Origin: Nonomuraea jiangxiensis
Lineage (GTDB): Bacteria; Actinomycetota; Actinomycetes; Streptosporangiales; Streptosporangiaceae
DNA: 64,000 nt
Reading direction: 5' to 3'
Assembly: GCF_900099965.1 (NCBI RefSeq)
Contig: NZ_FNDJ01000038.1
Span: forward strand, 34,098-98,097
Shown here: piece by piece, positions 51,851 through 60,376 of the stretch
Numbering within the stretch: position 1 is the stretch's first letter
Layout: every line of letters begins with the position of its first letter
Translations under genes and position numbers: made by a program
The notes under the pieces: generated by a model
The model's input: the letters and a program-made list of their open reading frames with translations, nothing else
Told to the model about the DNA's origin: nothing
Databases searched by the model: none

Positions 51851-53038
51851 GTGGTGTTATCCCGTTACATGGTGGGCGCCGTCGCCGCCCGTACCGGCGA
51901 CGAGATGTCCGGTCCCGCCCTCCTGGTGACCGGGCTGGCCGTCACCGGGTCCCCTGTGACGGCGTCGTGGCTGCTGGCCGGCCTGACCGTCTCGGCCGCC
52001 GTCGGCGGGCCGCTGCTCGGGGTGCTGCTGGACCGCGTCCGGCGGCCGGGGCGGGCCCTCGCCTGGTGCCTGGCCGGCTACGCGGGCGGGCTGCTCCTGG
52101 TCGTCCACGCGCTGGGGAGGGTGCCCGCGGGGGCCGTGATCGCGGTGGCCGTCGCGACGGGCCTGCTGGGTCCCGCGCTCACCGGGGGCTGGACCGCGCA
52201 ACTGCCCCTGGCCGCCGGTGGTCCCGAGCGGCTGGCCAGGGCCAACGCGCTCGACTCGATGAGCTACAACGTGGCGGGGCTGGCCGGTCCCGCCGTGGTG
52301 GGCGTGGTCGCGGCCATGAGCGGCGGCATGACGGCGACGCTGGTGTGCGTCGCGCTGCTGACCGCCGCCCTGCCGATCGCCTGGACCCTGCCCGCACACG
52401 AACGCCCCGAGCGTGGCACCCCTCGGCTTGGCGCATCCGTGCTCGACAGCGGTGGTCGCGGGACGTCCATCCGGGGGGAGTTGGCCGAGGGGTTCGGGGC
52501 GATTGTGCGGAATCGGGCGTTGCGGCGGGCGACGGCCGGGTCCATGGTGTCGTGTTGCGGGCTGGCCATGCTGGTCGTGTCGGCGCCCGTCCTCGCCGCC
52601 GAGCTCACCGGCGAGGCCGGCCACGGCGCGCTGCTCCTGGCCGTCACCGCCGCGTGCGGCCTGGCGGCCAACGCGCTGATGGCACGGCGGGACCGGCCCT
52701 GGGACGTGGTGCTCGGGTGGGCGACGGCGGTGCTCGGGGTGGGGATGGCGCTGGCGGCCCTCGCGGGGAGCTTCTGGATCGCCGTGGTCGCGGCCGCCGT
52801 GGCGGGGGCCGGCGAGGGGCCGCAGCTCACTGCCCTGTTCGCGGTACGCCACCGCGAAGCGCCCGCCCGCCTTCGCAGCCAGGTGTTCACCACGGGAGCC
52901 AGCCTGAAGATCACCTCGTTCGCCCTCGGGTCCGCGGTGAGCGGTCCGCTGGCGGCGTACTCGGCCGGGTGGGCCCTGCTGGCCGGCGCGGCACTGCAGG
53001 CCGCGGCGCTGGCGGTGCTGGCGCCGTGGCGGCGATGA
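51851..53038 (+). CDS. MFS transporter
   Basis: A 395-residue major facilitator protein with about twelve hydrophobic segments. The early RTGDEMSGPALLVTGLAVTGSPVTASWLLAG and LLDRVRRPGRAL loop after helix 2 fit the drug-efflux-like MFS of actinomycetes. Several start codons are possible (GTG 51851, GTG 51854, ATG 51869). It ends six bases before the convergent CGNR gene. Confidence 0.8.
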   Translation: MVLSRYMVGAVAARTGDEMSGPALLVTGLAVTGSPVTASWLLAGLTVSAAVGGPLLGVLLDRVRRPGRALAWCLAGYAGGLLLVVHALGRVPAGAVIAVAVATGLLGPALTGGWTAQLPLAAGGPERLARANALDSMSYNVAGLAGPAVVGVVAAMSGGMTATLVCVALLTAALPIAWTLPAHERPERGTPRLGASVLDSGGRGTSIRGELAEGFGAIVRNRALRRATAGSMVSCCGLAMLVVSAPVLAAELTGEAGHGALLLAVTAACGLAANALMARRDRPWDVVLGWATAVLGVGMALAALAGSFWIAVVAAAVAGAGEGPQLTALFAVRHREAPARLRSQVFTTGASLKITSFALGSAVSGPLAAYSAGWALLAGAALQAAALAVLAPWRR

Positions 53039-53044
53039 GCGTGG

Positions 53045-53590
53045 TCAGCCCGCCAGGCCGGAGGAGGTGCGTGAGCGGTGGGCGGCGACGCGTTCGCGGG
53101 TGGCGCAGCGCGTGCTGCAGTAGCGGCGCGGGCTGCCGCCGCCGAAGTCCAGGTATGGCCGCCCGCAACTCCCCGAGGCGCACAACCCGCCGGGGACCCG
53201 CTGATAGTCGGCGAGCAGCACGGCCAGCGCCAGCGCCGACGACACCAGGAACCACTCGCCCCACGGCGCGTCGTCCCCGCTGTCGACGTGCAGGTGCCAG
53301 CTCGTCGTGCCCTCGTGGCTGGTCAGTCTGGGTGCCTTGGCCGTGCCGGAGAGCAACTGGTTGAGCAGGGCCGCGGCTTCGTCGGGGGTCGCCGCGCCGA
53401 GCACCTCGCGCAGCCGCGCCGCCGCCGCCCGCATGGCGGTCACGTCCGCCGCGCCGAGCTCGATCTTTCCGACCTCGCCGTGCTCGCGCAGGACACGCGT
53501 CACCGACTCGATCGACGGCTGCTCGTGCAGCAGCACCACGCACAGGGCGACCGCCCTGGCCGCCATCGCCTTGGTCGAGTGAGCCTCCAC
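53045..53590 (-). CDS. CGNR zinc-finger protein
   Basis: A 181-residue protein: an N-terminal ABATE-like stress-antifungal domain (about 1-130) and a C-terminal CGNR zinc finger (CASGSCGRPYLDFGGGSPRRYCSTRCATRE ends include four cysteines). These are thought to be transcription factors in actinobacteria. Start is a GTG at 53590; no clear ribosome site. Its neighbours do not suggest a target. Confidence 0.82.
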   Translation of the reverse strand: MEAHSTKAMAARAVALCVVLLHEQPSIESVTRVLREHGEVGKIELGAADVTAMRAAAARLREVLGAATPDEAAALLNQLLSGTAKAPRLTSHEGTTSWHLHVDSGDDAPWGEWFLVSSALALAVLLADYQRVPGGLCASGSCGRPYLDFGGGSPRRYCSTRCATRERVAAHRSRTSSGLAG

Positions 53591-53676
53591 GCGAGAAGCG
53601 TATGCCCGGACGCGGGAGCCGCGACGCCGACTTCCGCAGTCCGGCATACCACCGGCCACCGCTGCCGGGCCGCTAC

Positions 53677-53700
53677 CGGGGCCCGGGGCCCGGGGCCCGG
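53677..53700. repeat. GGGGCCC simple repeat
   Basis: Three head-to-tail copies of CGGGGCC in a gene-free gap between the CGNR and SRPBCC genes. Both strands carry G-runs of four. Confidence 0.7.
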
Positions 53701-53718
53701 CAGGACGCGCGGCCGGGA

Positions 53719-54198
53719 TCAGGGGTTCGGGTGGGAGGCCAGGAGCTCGGCGAGGCGGTCCATGGACTCGCGGCCGCCCCTCGGGCCGTCGGCCCTGATG
53801 ATGGCGTCGCGCGCCTCCACCGACCGGTGCACGGACTGGGCCACGTAGCGGGTGCCGCCGTCCACCGCCTCCAGGGTGACCGTCTCCAGCGCCACGTCCT
53901 CGGGCGTGCCCTCGAACTGCCAGGTGCGGACGTACCGCTCCGGCGCGACGATGTCGTGGTAGACGCCCCGGAAGAAGTGTTCCCCGCCGTCGGAGTCGAT
54001 GTTGGCGTAGCGCCACTGGCCGCCCGGCCTGACCTCCATGCGATCGACCCTGGTGGCGAGGACGTGCGGCCCCCACCAGCGCGGGATGAGCTCCGGGTCC
54101 GTCACCACCTGGAACACCACCTCCCGGGGCGCGTCGAACGTCCGGATCATGACGACGTCCTGCCTGCCCGGTTCGATGATGAATTCGGTGTCACCCAT
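53719..54198 (-). CDS. SRPBCC-domain protein (AHSA1-like)
   Basis: A 159-residue START/AHSA1-fold protein (FDAPREVVFQVVTDPELIPRWWGP, then GGQWRYANIDSDGGEHFFRG and the last SMDRLAELLASH). Such proteins bind hydrophobic ligands and commonly accompany ArsR regulators. The ATG at 54198 lies eight bases inside the ArsR gene end. Confidence 0.87.
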   Translation of the reverse strand: MGDTEFIIEPGRQDVVMIRTFDAPREVVFQVVTDPELIPRWWGPHVLATRVDRMEVRPGGQWRYANIDSDGGEHFFRGVYHDIVAPERYVRTWQFEGTPEDVALETVTLEAVDGGTRYVAQSVHRSVEARDAIIRADGPRGGRESMDRLAELLASHPNP

Positions 54199-54538
54199 GG
54201 TCGTGTTCCTCCTGCGTGCGCCGGAGCTTCCTGATCTCCTCGTCGAGGCGGTCGAACCGGTCCGTCCAGCGCTCACGATAGCGGTCGATCCATTCCGACG
54301 CGGTCTCCAGCGGGGCCGTCTCCAGGCGGCACGGCCGCCACTGCGCGTCGCGGCCCCTGCTGATGAGCCCGGCCCGTTCCAGCACCTTGAGATGCTTGGA
54401 CACTGCCTGGAGGCTCATGTCGAACGGCTCGGCCAGTTCGTTGACCGTGGCCTCGCCGGCGGCCAGCCGGGCCAGGATGGCCCGCCGCGTCGGGTCCGCC
54501 AGTGCGGCGAAGGTGAGGCTGAGCTGGTCGTCGGGCAT
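54191..54538 (-). CDS. ArsR-family regulator
   Basis: A 115-residue winged helix protein (TFAALADPTRRAILARLAAGEATVNELAEPF and SLQAVSKHLKVLERAGLI). No cysteine metal site is present, as in the ArsR group paired with SRPBCC proteins. It follows the SDR gene by 27 bases and overlaps the SRPBCC gene. A TATTCAACCT/AGGTTGAATA inverted repeat before the SDR gene is a candidate target. Confidence 0.88.
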   Translation of the reverse strand: MPDDQLSLTFAALADPTRRAILARLAAGEATVNELAEPFDMSLQAVSKHLKVLERAGLISRGRDAQWRPCRLETAPLETASEWIDRYRERWTDRFDRLDEEIRKLRRTQEEHDHG

Positions 54539-54565
54539 CCGGGCCGGCTTTCTCTCGGTGGTCGG

Positions 54566-55318
54566 TCAATGATCCACGATCGCACCACAGGAGATGTTGA
54601 CGGTCGCGGAGGTCATGGTCCTGGCCCGGTCGGAGGCCACGAACGCGGCCACGTCCCCCACGTCGGCCAGCGTCGCCGTCCGGCCCAGCAGGGTCGACTC
54701 GCGCAGCCCCGCGGCGATCTCCTCCTTGGGGCCGAAGCTGTCCGGCATGCTCTCCGGCACCCCGCCGCTGATCATGGTGACGACGCGGATGCCGTGCGCG
54801 CCGAACTCGCACGCCCACTGCCGCCGGATGCCCTCCATGGCGTCGAGCGCGACCTTGAAGCCGCCGAGGCCGGGCAGGGTCTGGGGACCGCCGCCGCCGA
54901 ACATGAGGATCACCCCGGACCCACGCGGGATCATGTGCCTGACCGCCGCCCTGATGGTCAGGAACTGCGTGCGCGCGGCCACCGCGATCGGCTGGACGAA
55001 CTCCTCGGGGGAGATCTCGGCCAGCGGCTTCTGCACGTCCTGGACCGCGATGGCGTTGAACGAGATGTCGATGCCGCCCGCCCGCTCGGCCACCGAGTCG
55101 GCGAAGGCGTCGACGGCCTGCTCGTCGAGCGCGTCCACCCGCGCGGTGTCCGCCGTGCCGCCGGCCGCGCGGATCTCGTCGGCGACCTTGTCGAGGGTGG
55201 CGGGGGTGCGGCCGGTCAGGAAGACCCGGGCGCCCTCGCGGGCGAAGGCCCGCGCCGCCGCGCCGCCGATCGGACCGCCCGCGCCGTAGACGATGGCCAC
55301 CTTGTCCTGGAGGAGCAT
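54566..55318 (-). CDS. SDR-family protein without the usual catalytic Tyr
   Basis: A 250-residue Rossmann protein of the short-chain dehydrogenase family. The nucleotide loop GAGGPIGGAAARAF is classic. The catalytic site is not: where YxxxK is expected the sequence reads LGGFK, keeping Lys only, and the upstream Ser is in a glycine run (MFGGGGPQ). It could be a nonclassical reductase or an inactive binder. ATG 55318 has GAGAGG upstream; a TTG at 55327 lies inside the operator-like repeat. Confidence 0.82.
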   Translation of the reverse strand: MLLQDKVAIVYGAGGPIGGAAARAFAREGARVFLTGRTPATLDKVADEIRAAGGTADTARVDALDEQAVDAFADSVAERAGGIDISFNAIAVQDVQKPLAEISPEEFVQPIAVAARTQFLTIRAAVRHMIPRGSGVILMFGGGGPQTLPGLGGFKVALDAMEGIRRQWACEFGAHGIRVVTMISGGVPESMPDSFGPKEEIAAGLRESTLLGRTATLADVGDVAAFVASDRARTMTSATVNISCGAIVDH

Positions 55319-55320
55319 TG

Positions 55321-55358
55321 TATTCAACCTCTCGGTTTATCAACTGATAGGTTGAATA
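55321..55358. promoter_or_regulatory. Inverted-repeat operator of the SDR-ArsR-SRPBCC operon
   Basis: TATTCAACCT (55321-55330) and AGGTTGAATA (55349-55358) form perfect 10-base arms around 18 bases, directly ahead of the SDR start. This is a strong candidate regulator site. Confidence 0.7.
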
Positions 55359-55395
55359 TAGGCCATGCGTCGGCCAAGTCAAGAGCAGGAGGAAA

Positions 55396-55758
55396 TCAGG
55401 GCAGGCGGCGGCGGCCGGCGAAGCCCAGCTCCGTGCGGTGGTACCAGCCGAGTGCCGGCTCGCCCTCGATCCAGCACAACCGTACGGACTGCCCCTGGAG
55501 CTCGGCGGGGAAGTCGATCAGCACCGGCGCGAGGCCCTTGACCTCGATCCCCCGCTCGGTCCACGCGCCGAGGATCTCCTGGATGCGGGCCTCGTGCGCC
55601 TTGAGCTCGGGGATGCCGCCCAGCTCGGAGGCGCCTCTGGTCTCCCGGTCGAAGGCGATCTCGGTGAGGTCGGCCCGGGCCGCGATCACCTCGCGGGCCT
55701 CCTCCATGATGCCGGGCAGGAGCGAGCGCGCCTCGTCGAGGGTGAAGATCCGGTCCAT
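55396..55758 (-). CDS. DUF2203 family protein
   Basis: A 120-residue helical protein (FTLDEARSLLPGIMEEAREVIAAR early, then FPAELQGQSVRLCWIEGEPALGWYHR). The final WYHR region is typical of DUF2203. Function unknown across the family. It follows the GntR gene stop by nine bases and may be its operon partner. Confidence 0.82.
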   Translation of the reverse strand: MDRIFTLDEARSLLPGIMEEAREVIAARADLTEIAFDRETRGASELGGIPELKAHEARIQEILGAWTERGIEVKGLAPVLIDFPAELQGQSVRLCWIEGEPALGWYHRTELGFAGRRRLP

Positions 55759-55767
55759 GCCCAAACG

Positions 55768-56448
55768 TTAGCGGTTCGGCTCGTACGCGTGGATGAGAAG
55801 CCGTTCGGCGTGGTCGAGGTAGTCATCCAGGTAGGCGGCGGCCTGCTCCGGCTCCCCGGCCTCGATCAGCCCCAGCAGCGTGCGGTTGCGGTCGACGAAC
55901 GGCTCGTGGAAGGCACGCGGATTTTCCATCACGTGGAAGACCAGGCGGAGCTCGGCCAGCAGCTGGCGCATGGACTCGTCGATCCTGGGGCTGTCGTTCA
56001 GCGAGACGAGCGCCTGGTGGAAGCGGATGTTGGCGGTGCCGACCCCCTGCCAGTCGTCCTGTGCCGCGGCCCGCTCGGCGTCGAGCACGGCCTCCTTGAG
56101 CCCCTTCAGGGCCTGCTTGTCCGGCTTGCGGCGGACCGCCGCCCCTTCGAGCACGCGCCGCACCCGGTAGAGGTCGGCCACGTCCTCGGCGGACGGCAGG
56201 CGGACGAAGACGCCCCGGTTGAGCTTGTGGTCCAGCAGCCGCTCGTGGCCGAGCAGCCGGAACGCCTCGCGCAGCGTGTTGCGCGACACGCCGAGCCCTT
56301 CGGAGATCGTCTCCTCCGACAACCGCTGACCGGGCTGGAAGAACCCCGCGCTGATACGGTCGCGCAGGATGTCGGCCACGCGCTCCGCCGTGCTGCTGCG
56401 GCCCAGCCGAGGCCGGTCCTGGGAGAGATCGGCTGCCACGTTATCCAC
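55768..56448 (-). CDS. GntR-family regulator, FadR/FCD type
   Basis: About 226 residues: winged helix domain (AERVADILRDRISAGFFQPGQRLSEETISEGLGVSRNTLREAFRLL region) and an all-helical FCD sensor (FHQALVSLNDSPRI, with later His in FHVMENPRAFHEPF and LDHAERLL as probable metal ligands). The start is uncertain: GTG 56448, GTG 56439 or a TTG at 56493. It is divergent from the MHS transporter gene and probably controls it. Confidence 0.85.
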   Translation of the reverse strand: MDNVAADLSQDRPRLGRSSTAERVADILRDRISAGFFQPGQRLSEETISEGLGVSRNTLREAFRLLGHERLLDHKLNRGVFVRLPSAEDVADLYRVRRVLEGAAVRRKPDKQALKGLKEAVLDAERAAAQDDWQGVGTANIRFHQALVSLNDSPRIDESMRQLLAELRLVFHVMENPRAFHEPFVDRNRTLLGLIEAGEPEQAAAYLDDYLDHAERLLIHAYEPNR

Positions 56449-56540
56449 ATTTAACAGGGAATCATGGAGCAAACCTCTTGTCGAATTGTTCAACGATCCT
56501 TACGTTGAGAGGAACCCCCTCAACTCAAGGAGCAATCGAC

Positions 56541-57866
56541 ATGTCAGGCTCCACGCAACAGACCCGGCGAGTGATCCTCGCCAGCCTGATAGGCACGTCG
56601 CTGGAGTGGTACGACTTCTTCTTGTACACCACGGCTGCCACTCTGGTCTTCCCCCAGCTCTTCTTCCCCTCTCTGGACCCGTTCAACGCCACGCTGGCGT
56701 CGCTGACCACCAATGCCGTGGCCTTCGTCGCCAGGCCGCTCGGCGGCATCGTGTTCGGCCACTTCGGCGACCGGGCCGGCCGCAAGACCGTGCTCGTGGT
56801 GACACTCCTGGTCATGGGCATCTCGACGTTCCTCATCGGCGTCTTGCCCGGCTACGCGAGCGTGGGCGTGGCCGCGCCGATTCTGCTGGCGTTGCTCAGG
56901 TTCGTCCAGGGCCTGGGGCTCGGCGGCGAGTGGGGCGGCGCGGTGATCATGTCGCTGGAGCACGGCGACGGCCGCCGGCGCGGCTTCAACGCCAGCTGGC
57001 CGCAGGTGGGCGTGCCCGCGGGCTACGTCCTGGCCACGGGCCTGCTCACCATCCTGTCGCTCGTGCAGTCCGACGAGGCGTTCCTGTCGTGGGGCTGGCG
57101 GGTGCCGTTCCTGCTGTCGGGCGCGCTGGTGTTCGTGGGCCTGTGGGTGCGGCTGAAGGTCTCGGAGTCGCCGCTCTTCGCCGAGGTCGAGCAGCAGGGC
57201 GGCAAGTCGCGGTTGCCGCTGCTGGAGGTGCTGCGCACGCACCCGCGGGCGCTGTTGTCCGCCTTCACCGCGCGCATCGGGGTGGACGTGGCCTTCTACA
57301 CCTTCACCGCGTACATCATCGTCTACATCACCGGGCAGCTGAAGCTGGACCGCTCGGTGGCGCTGAACGCGGTGCTGATCGGCTCGGCGCTGCAGCTGGT
57401 GCTGATCCCGCTGTTCGGCTCGCTGTCGGACCGGATCGGCCGGCGGCCGGTCTACTTCGCCGGCGTGGTGGCCGCGGCGGTCTGGGTGTTCGCGTTCTTC
57501 CCGCTGCTCGACACCAAGTCGTTCCCGCTGATCGCGCTGGCCGCCGTGGTCGCGTTGATCACGCACGCCCTGATGTACGGGCCGCAGGCGGCGTTCATCG
57601 CCGAGCTGTTCAGCACCCGGCTGCGCTACAGCGGCGCCTCGATGGGCTATCAGGTGGCCGGCATCGTGGGCGGCGCGCTGGCGCCCATCATCGCGGTCCA
57701 GCTCTTCCAGACCTACCAGAGCACGGTGGCGGTATCGGTCTACGTGGTCATCGCCCTCGCGATCACGGCCGTGGGCCTGGCCATCGCCCCCGAGACCCGC
57801 GACCTCGACCTGACCGAGACCGCGCCCGCGAGCAAGCAGCCCGGCCCGGTGGGGCCGTTCGCCTGA
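56541..57866 (+). CDS. MHS-family MFS metabolite/proton symporter
   Basis: A 441-residue transporter of the metabolite:H+ symporter subgroup (ShiA/ProP-like). Signatures are ASLIGTSLEWYDFFLYTTAATLVF at the start, ARPLGGIVFGHFGDRAGRKTVL and RFVQGLGLGGEWGGA. AAGGAG lies eight bases before the ATG. Paired with the divergent GntR regulator; substrates of this group include dicarboxylates, shikimate and betaines. Confidence 0.9.
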   Translation: MSGSTQQTRRVILASLIGTSLEWYDFFLYTTAATLVFPQLFFPSLDPFNATLASLTTNAVAFVARPLGGIVFGHFGDRAGRKTVLVVTLLVMGISTFLIGVLPGYASVGVAAPILLALLRFVQGLGLGGEWGGAVIMSLEHGDGRRRGFNASWPQVGVPAGYVLATGLLTILSLVQSDEAFLSWGWRVPFLLSGALVFVGLWVRLKVSESPLFAEVEQQGGKSRLPLLEVLRTHPRALLSAFTARIGVDVAFYTFTAYIIVYITGQLKLDRSVALNAVLIGSALQLVLIPLFGSLSDRIGRRPVYFAGVVAAAVWVFAFFPLLDTKSFPLIALAAVVALITHALMYGPQAAFIAELFSTRLRYSGASMGYQVAGIVGGALAPIIAVQLFQTYQSTVAVSVYVVIALAITAVGLAIAPETRDLDLTETAPASKQPGPVGPFA

Positions 57867-57924
57867 GACGCCGCGAAAGCCGCGGGCGGCGGCTGCCAAC
57901 GCCGCCCGTGCGAAAGGGGTACGC

Positions 57925-58869
57925 ATGAGAACCGCCCTCATCGTCGTCGCCGCCCTGATCGCGATCCCCGTGCTCATCGGGGCCCTGGGAGGCATGGAGA
58001 GCACGAGCGGCGGCGAGGTGGCCGTCATCCGCGACGGCGGGCCGCTCGACGACAACAAGGTGCGCCAGGTGATCGATCCGGGCTCGGGCCTGACCTGGAC
58101 CGGCATGTGGTCCGCCACCCATCTCTACCCGGCGCAGCAGCGCTTCTACACGATCACCGCCGACGCCAAGCGGGCCACCACGCTGGGGGTGGACGTGGTC
58201 ACGGTGCCGAGCAGCGACGGGGTGAACCTCGGCATCGAGGGCACCCTGTACTTCACGCTCAACCTCGACCACGAGACGCTGAAGAAGTTCGACGACATGT
58301 ACGGCACCCGTACCTTCCGCGCCCAGGACGACCGCTCGCTCTACGCGTGGGACGGCGACGACGGCTGGACGGCGTTCTTCGGCCAGGCGGTCCGGCCGGT
58401 GATCGACAACGCCCTGCGCAGCCGGCTCGGCGCCATGCGCTGCGCCGAGCTGGTCCCCTCGTGCTCGCTGCTGCAGAGCCCCGGGGCGGCCACCGACCTC
58501 AAGCCGCAGGACAGCAACGCCACCATCGCCAGGGTCCAGGACGCGGTCAACGGCGCGCTGGCCCGCGACCTGCCCGCGACGCTGGGCGGGGACTTCTTCA
58601 CCGGGCTGCGGTTCACGCTGGTCAAGGTGACGTTGCCGGGCGACGTGCAGCAGGCGGTCAACCGGTCGCTGGCCGCCGCCGCGGCCGTGGCCGAGGCCCA
58701 GGCGAAGGTCTCCCAGGCCAGGGCGGAGGCGGAGGCCGATCAGGCCAGGCAGGACGGCTACGACAAGTGCCCCGCCTGTGCCGAGATCGAGAAGCTGAAG
58801 TCGCTGCCCCAGGGCATCACCGTGTACGCCCCGGGGAATCCGCAGTCGGTCGTCGTGCCGTCCCGCTGA
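57925..58869 (+). CDS. SPFH/prohibitin-like membrane protein
   Basis: A 314-residue protein: one N-terminal membrane helix (LIVVAALIAIPVLIGALGG), an SPFH-like domain (GEVAVIRDGGPLDD to about 190) and an Ala/Glu-rich coiled coil (AAAAVAEAQAKVSQARAEAEAD). A CPACAEIEKLKSLP stretch with two cysteines follows. Members form oligomeric membrane scaffolds. It stands 58 bases after the MHS transporter in the same direction and might share its transcript. Confidence 0.8.
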   Translation: MRTALIVVAALIAIPVLIGALGGMESTSGGEVAVIRDGGPLDDNKVRQVIDPGSGLTWTGMWSATHLYPAQQRFYTITADAKRATTLGVDVVTVPSSDGVNLGIEGTLYFTLNLDHETLKKFDDMYGTRTFRAQDDRSLYAWDGDDGWTAFFGQAVRPVIDNALRSRLGAMRCAELVPSCSLLQSPGAATDLKPQDSNATIARVQDAVNGALARDLPATLGGDFFTGLRFTLVKVTLPGDVQQAVNRSLAAAAAVAEAQAKVSQARAEAEADQARQDGYDKCPACAEIEKLKSLPQGITVYAPGNPQSVVVPSR

Positions 58870-58882
58870 GCCCGTGACGCCG

Positions 58883-60178
58883 CTAGGCCGGGACCTTCGG
58901 GGGCTCGGCCTTCCGGGTGCGCCACCGGCCCCTGAAGGCGATCATGGACAGGAGGAACACGACCTGGCCGGCCAGTGCCACGGTCAGCCAGGCCCCCCAT
59001 CCACCGGCCTCCACGACCGGCGGTGAGACCAGCAGCAGCACCACGATCATGACGCGGACGACCATGCCCCAGATGCCCAGCGCGGAGCCCTGCAGCCGGG
59101 ATTCGACGTCCTCGGCGTCCTCGGAGAAGCTCGCCATCCAGGGCACGTACGCGACGCCCATGAACAGGAAGAGCAGCGCGTACACGACCGTGACCCGCAT
59201 GGTGGAGACCTCGGGGCCGACCAGGGAGATGAAGTGGGCCAGCGTCACCGCGGTCAGCACCGTCCCTGCGGCGATGAACGGCTTGCGCAGCTGCAGGCGG
59301 TCGGACAGGCGGCCGACCACCACCACGGCCAGGGCGTTGAGCACGATGCCCAGCGCCACCACCTGGTTCGCGACGGCCGCGTCCATGCCGAAGCCGTCGG
59401 ACAGGATGGTCTGCCCGAAGATCGCGAACGTCCAGTAGAGCACCTGCCAAGCGGTGTTGCCGAAGACGTGCGCCCACAGGTGCGGATGCCGGAACAGCTC
59501 CCGCACCTGGCCGTGCGCGGGCCGCCCCACGGCCGTCACGGCCTGCTCGGCCTGGAGCACCTGGGCCCGCAGCGCCGCCGAGGGCTCGGCGATCTTCCAG
59601 ACGATGACCGCGCACATCGCGAGCGACACCACGCCCATGATGATCGCCTGCGACTGCCACGCGTAGCCGAACAGCGGCAGCGTGAACCCCGCGATGAAGG
59701 AGGCCAGGAACGACGCCCCGACCGGCCCCCAGGTCCAGAAGGCGAACGCCTGCGCCCGCCCCATGCGCGGCGAGAAGTCCCGTACCAGCGAGGCGGTGAT
59801 CGTGATGCCCGCCCCTTCGATGAACAGCATCAGGCACCGGATCCAGAACAGCTCCGCCACGCTGTCCACGGTGGCGAGCAGGAAGTTGCAGGCCGCCGTG
59901 ATGGTCAGGGTCGGCACCAGGATGGTGACCCGCCCCCACCGGTCGGACAGGATGCCGCCGAACCCGGCCGAGAGCCCGCCCACCAGCACCGACAGCGCGG
60001 CGAGCTGGCCGTAGACGGTGAGCGACATGCTGAGGTCGTCCATGAGGAGGGGCAGGATGGTGGCCAGCGTGGTCTCGAAGTTGGCCACCAGGCTCGCCAG
60101 GACGGCGATGGCCAGCAGGAAGATCCGGCGGCTGCCGACCGGATAGACACTCAGCTCGCGGACATAGAACGGCTTCAT
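58883..60178 (-). CDS. MFS transporter
   Basis: A 431-residue major facilitator protein. It begins with MKPFYVRELSVYPVGSRRIFLLAIAVLASLVANFE and has the helix 2-3 loop GGILSDRWGRVTILV. GGAGG lies six bases before ATG 60178, which I prefer over ATG 60184. A palindrome 38-54 bases upstream suggests local repressor control. No substrate evident. Confidence 0.85.
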   Translation of the reverse strand: MKPFYVRELSVYPVGSRRIFLLAIAVLASLVANFETTLATILPLLMDDLSMSLTVYGQLAALSVLVGGLSAGFGGILSDRWGRVTILVPTLTITAACNFLLATVDSVAELFWIRCLMLFIEGAGITITASLVRDFSPRMGRAQAFAFWTWGPVGASFLASFIAGFTLPLFGYAWQSQAIIMGVVSLAMCAVIVWKIAEPSAALRAQVLQAEQAVTAVGRPAHGQVRELFRHPHLWAHVFGNTAWQVLYWTFAIFGQTILSDGFGMDAAVANQVVALGIVLNALAVVVVGRLSDRLQLRKPFIAAGTVLTAVTLAHFISLVGPEVSTMRVTVVYALLFLFMGVAYVPWMASFSEDAEDVESRLQGSALGIWGMVVRVMIVVLLLVSPPVVEAGGWGAWLTVALAGQVVFLLSMIAFRGRWRTRKAEPPKVPA

Positions 60179-60215
60179 TCCCATCCTCCGGGGGACGGTC
60201 CTGCAAACTGTCGCT

Positions 60216-60232
60216 CTAGAACGCGTTTCTAG
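60216..60232. promoter_or_regulatory. Palindromic operator before the MFS gene
   Basis: CTAGAA and TTCTAG flank CGCGT. The site resembles TetR-type targets such as the KstR consensus TnnAACnnGTTnnA, missing by one base. Confidence 0.45.
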
Positions 60233-60376
60233 TTGCTCCAAGTTCTCCGTTTTGTACGGATAAGTCAACGTATAACGGGATAACAAGGTCATCTCGATCA
60301 CAGGGGGCCCGGTTGTGACGCAATCGCCATCGATTCACCGAACAACCACCTCCGAATACGCATAAACTGCGCGCCT

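Noticed and set aside
55396..56448. A shared function for DUF2203 with the GntR/MHS pair
   Set aside because: Close spacing alone is weak support; DUF2203 genes occur in many settings.
60185..60376. A cobalamin riboswitch before the CbiX-like gene
   Set aside because: I looked for the conserved B12-box core and saw none.
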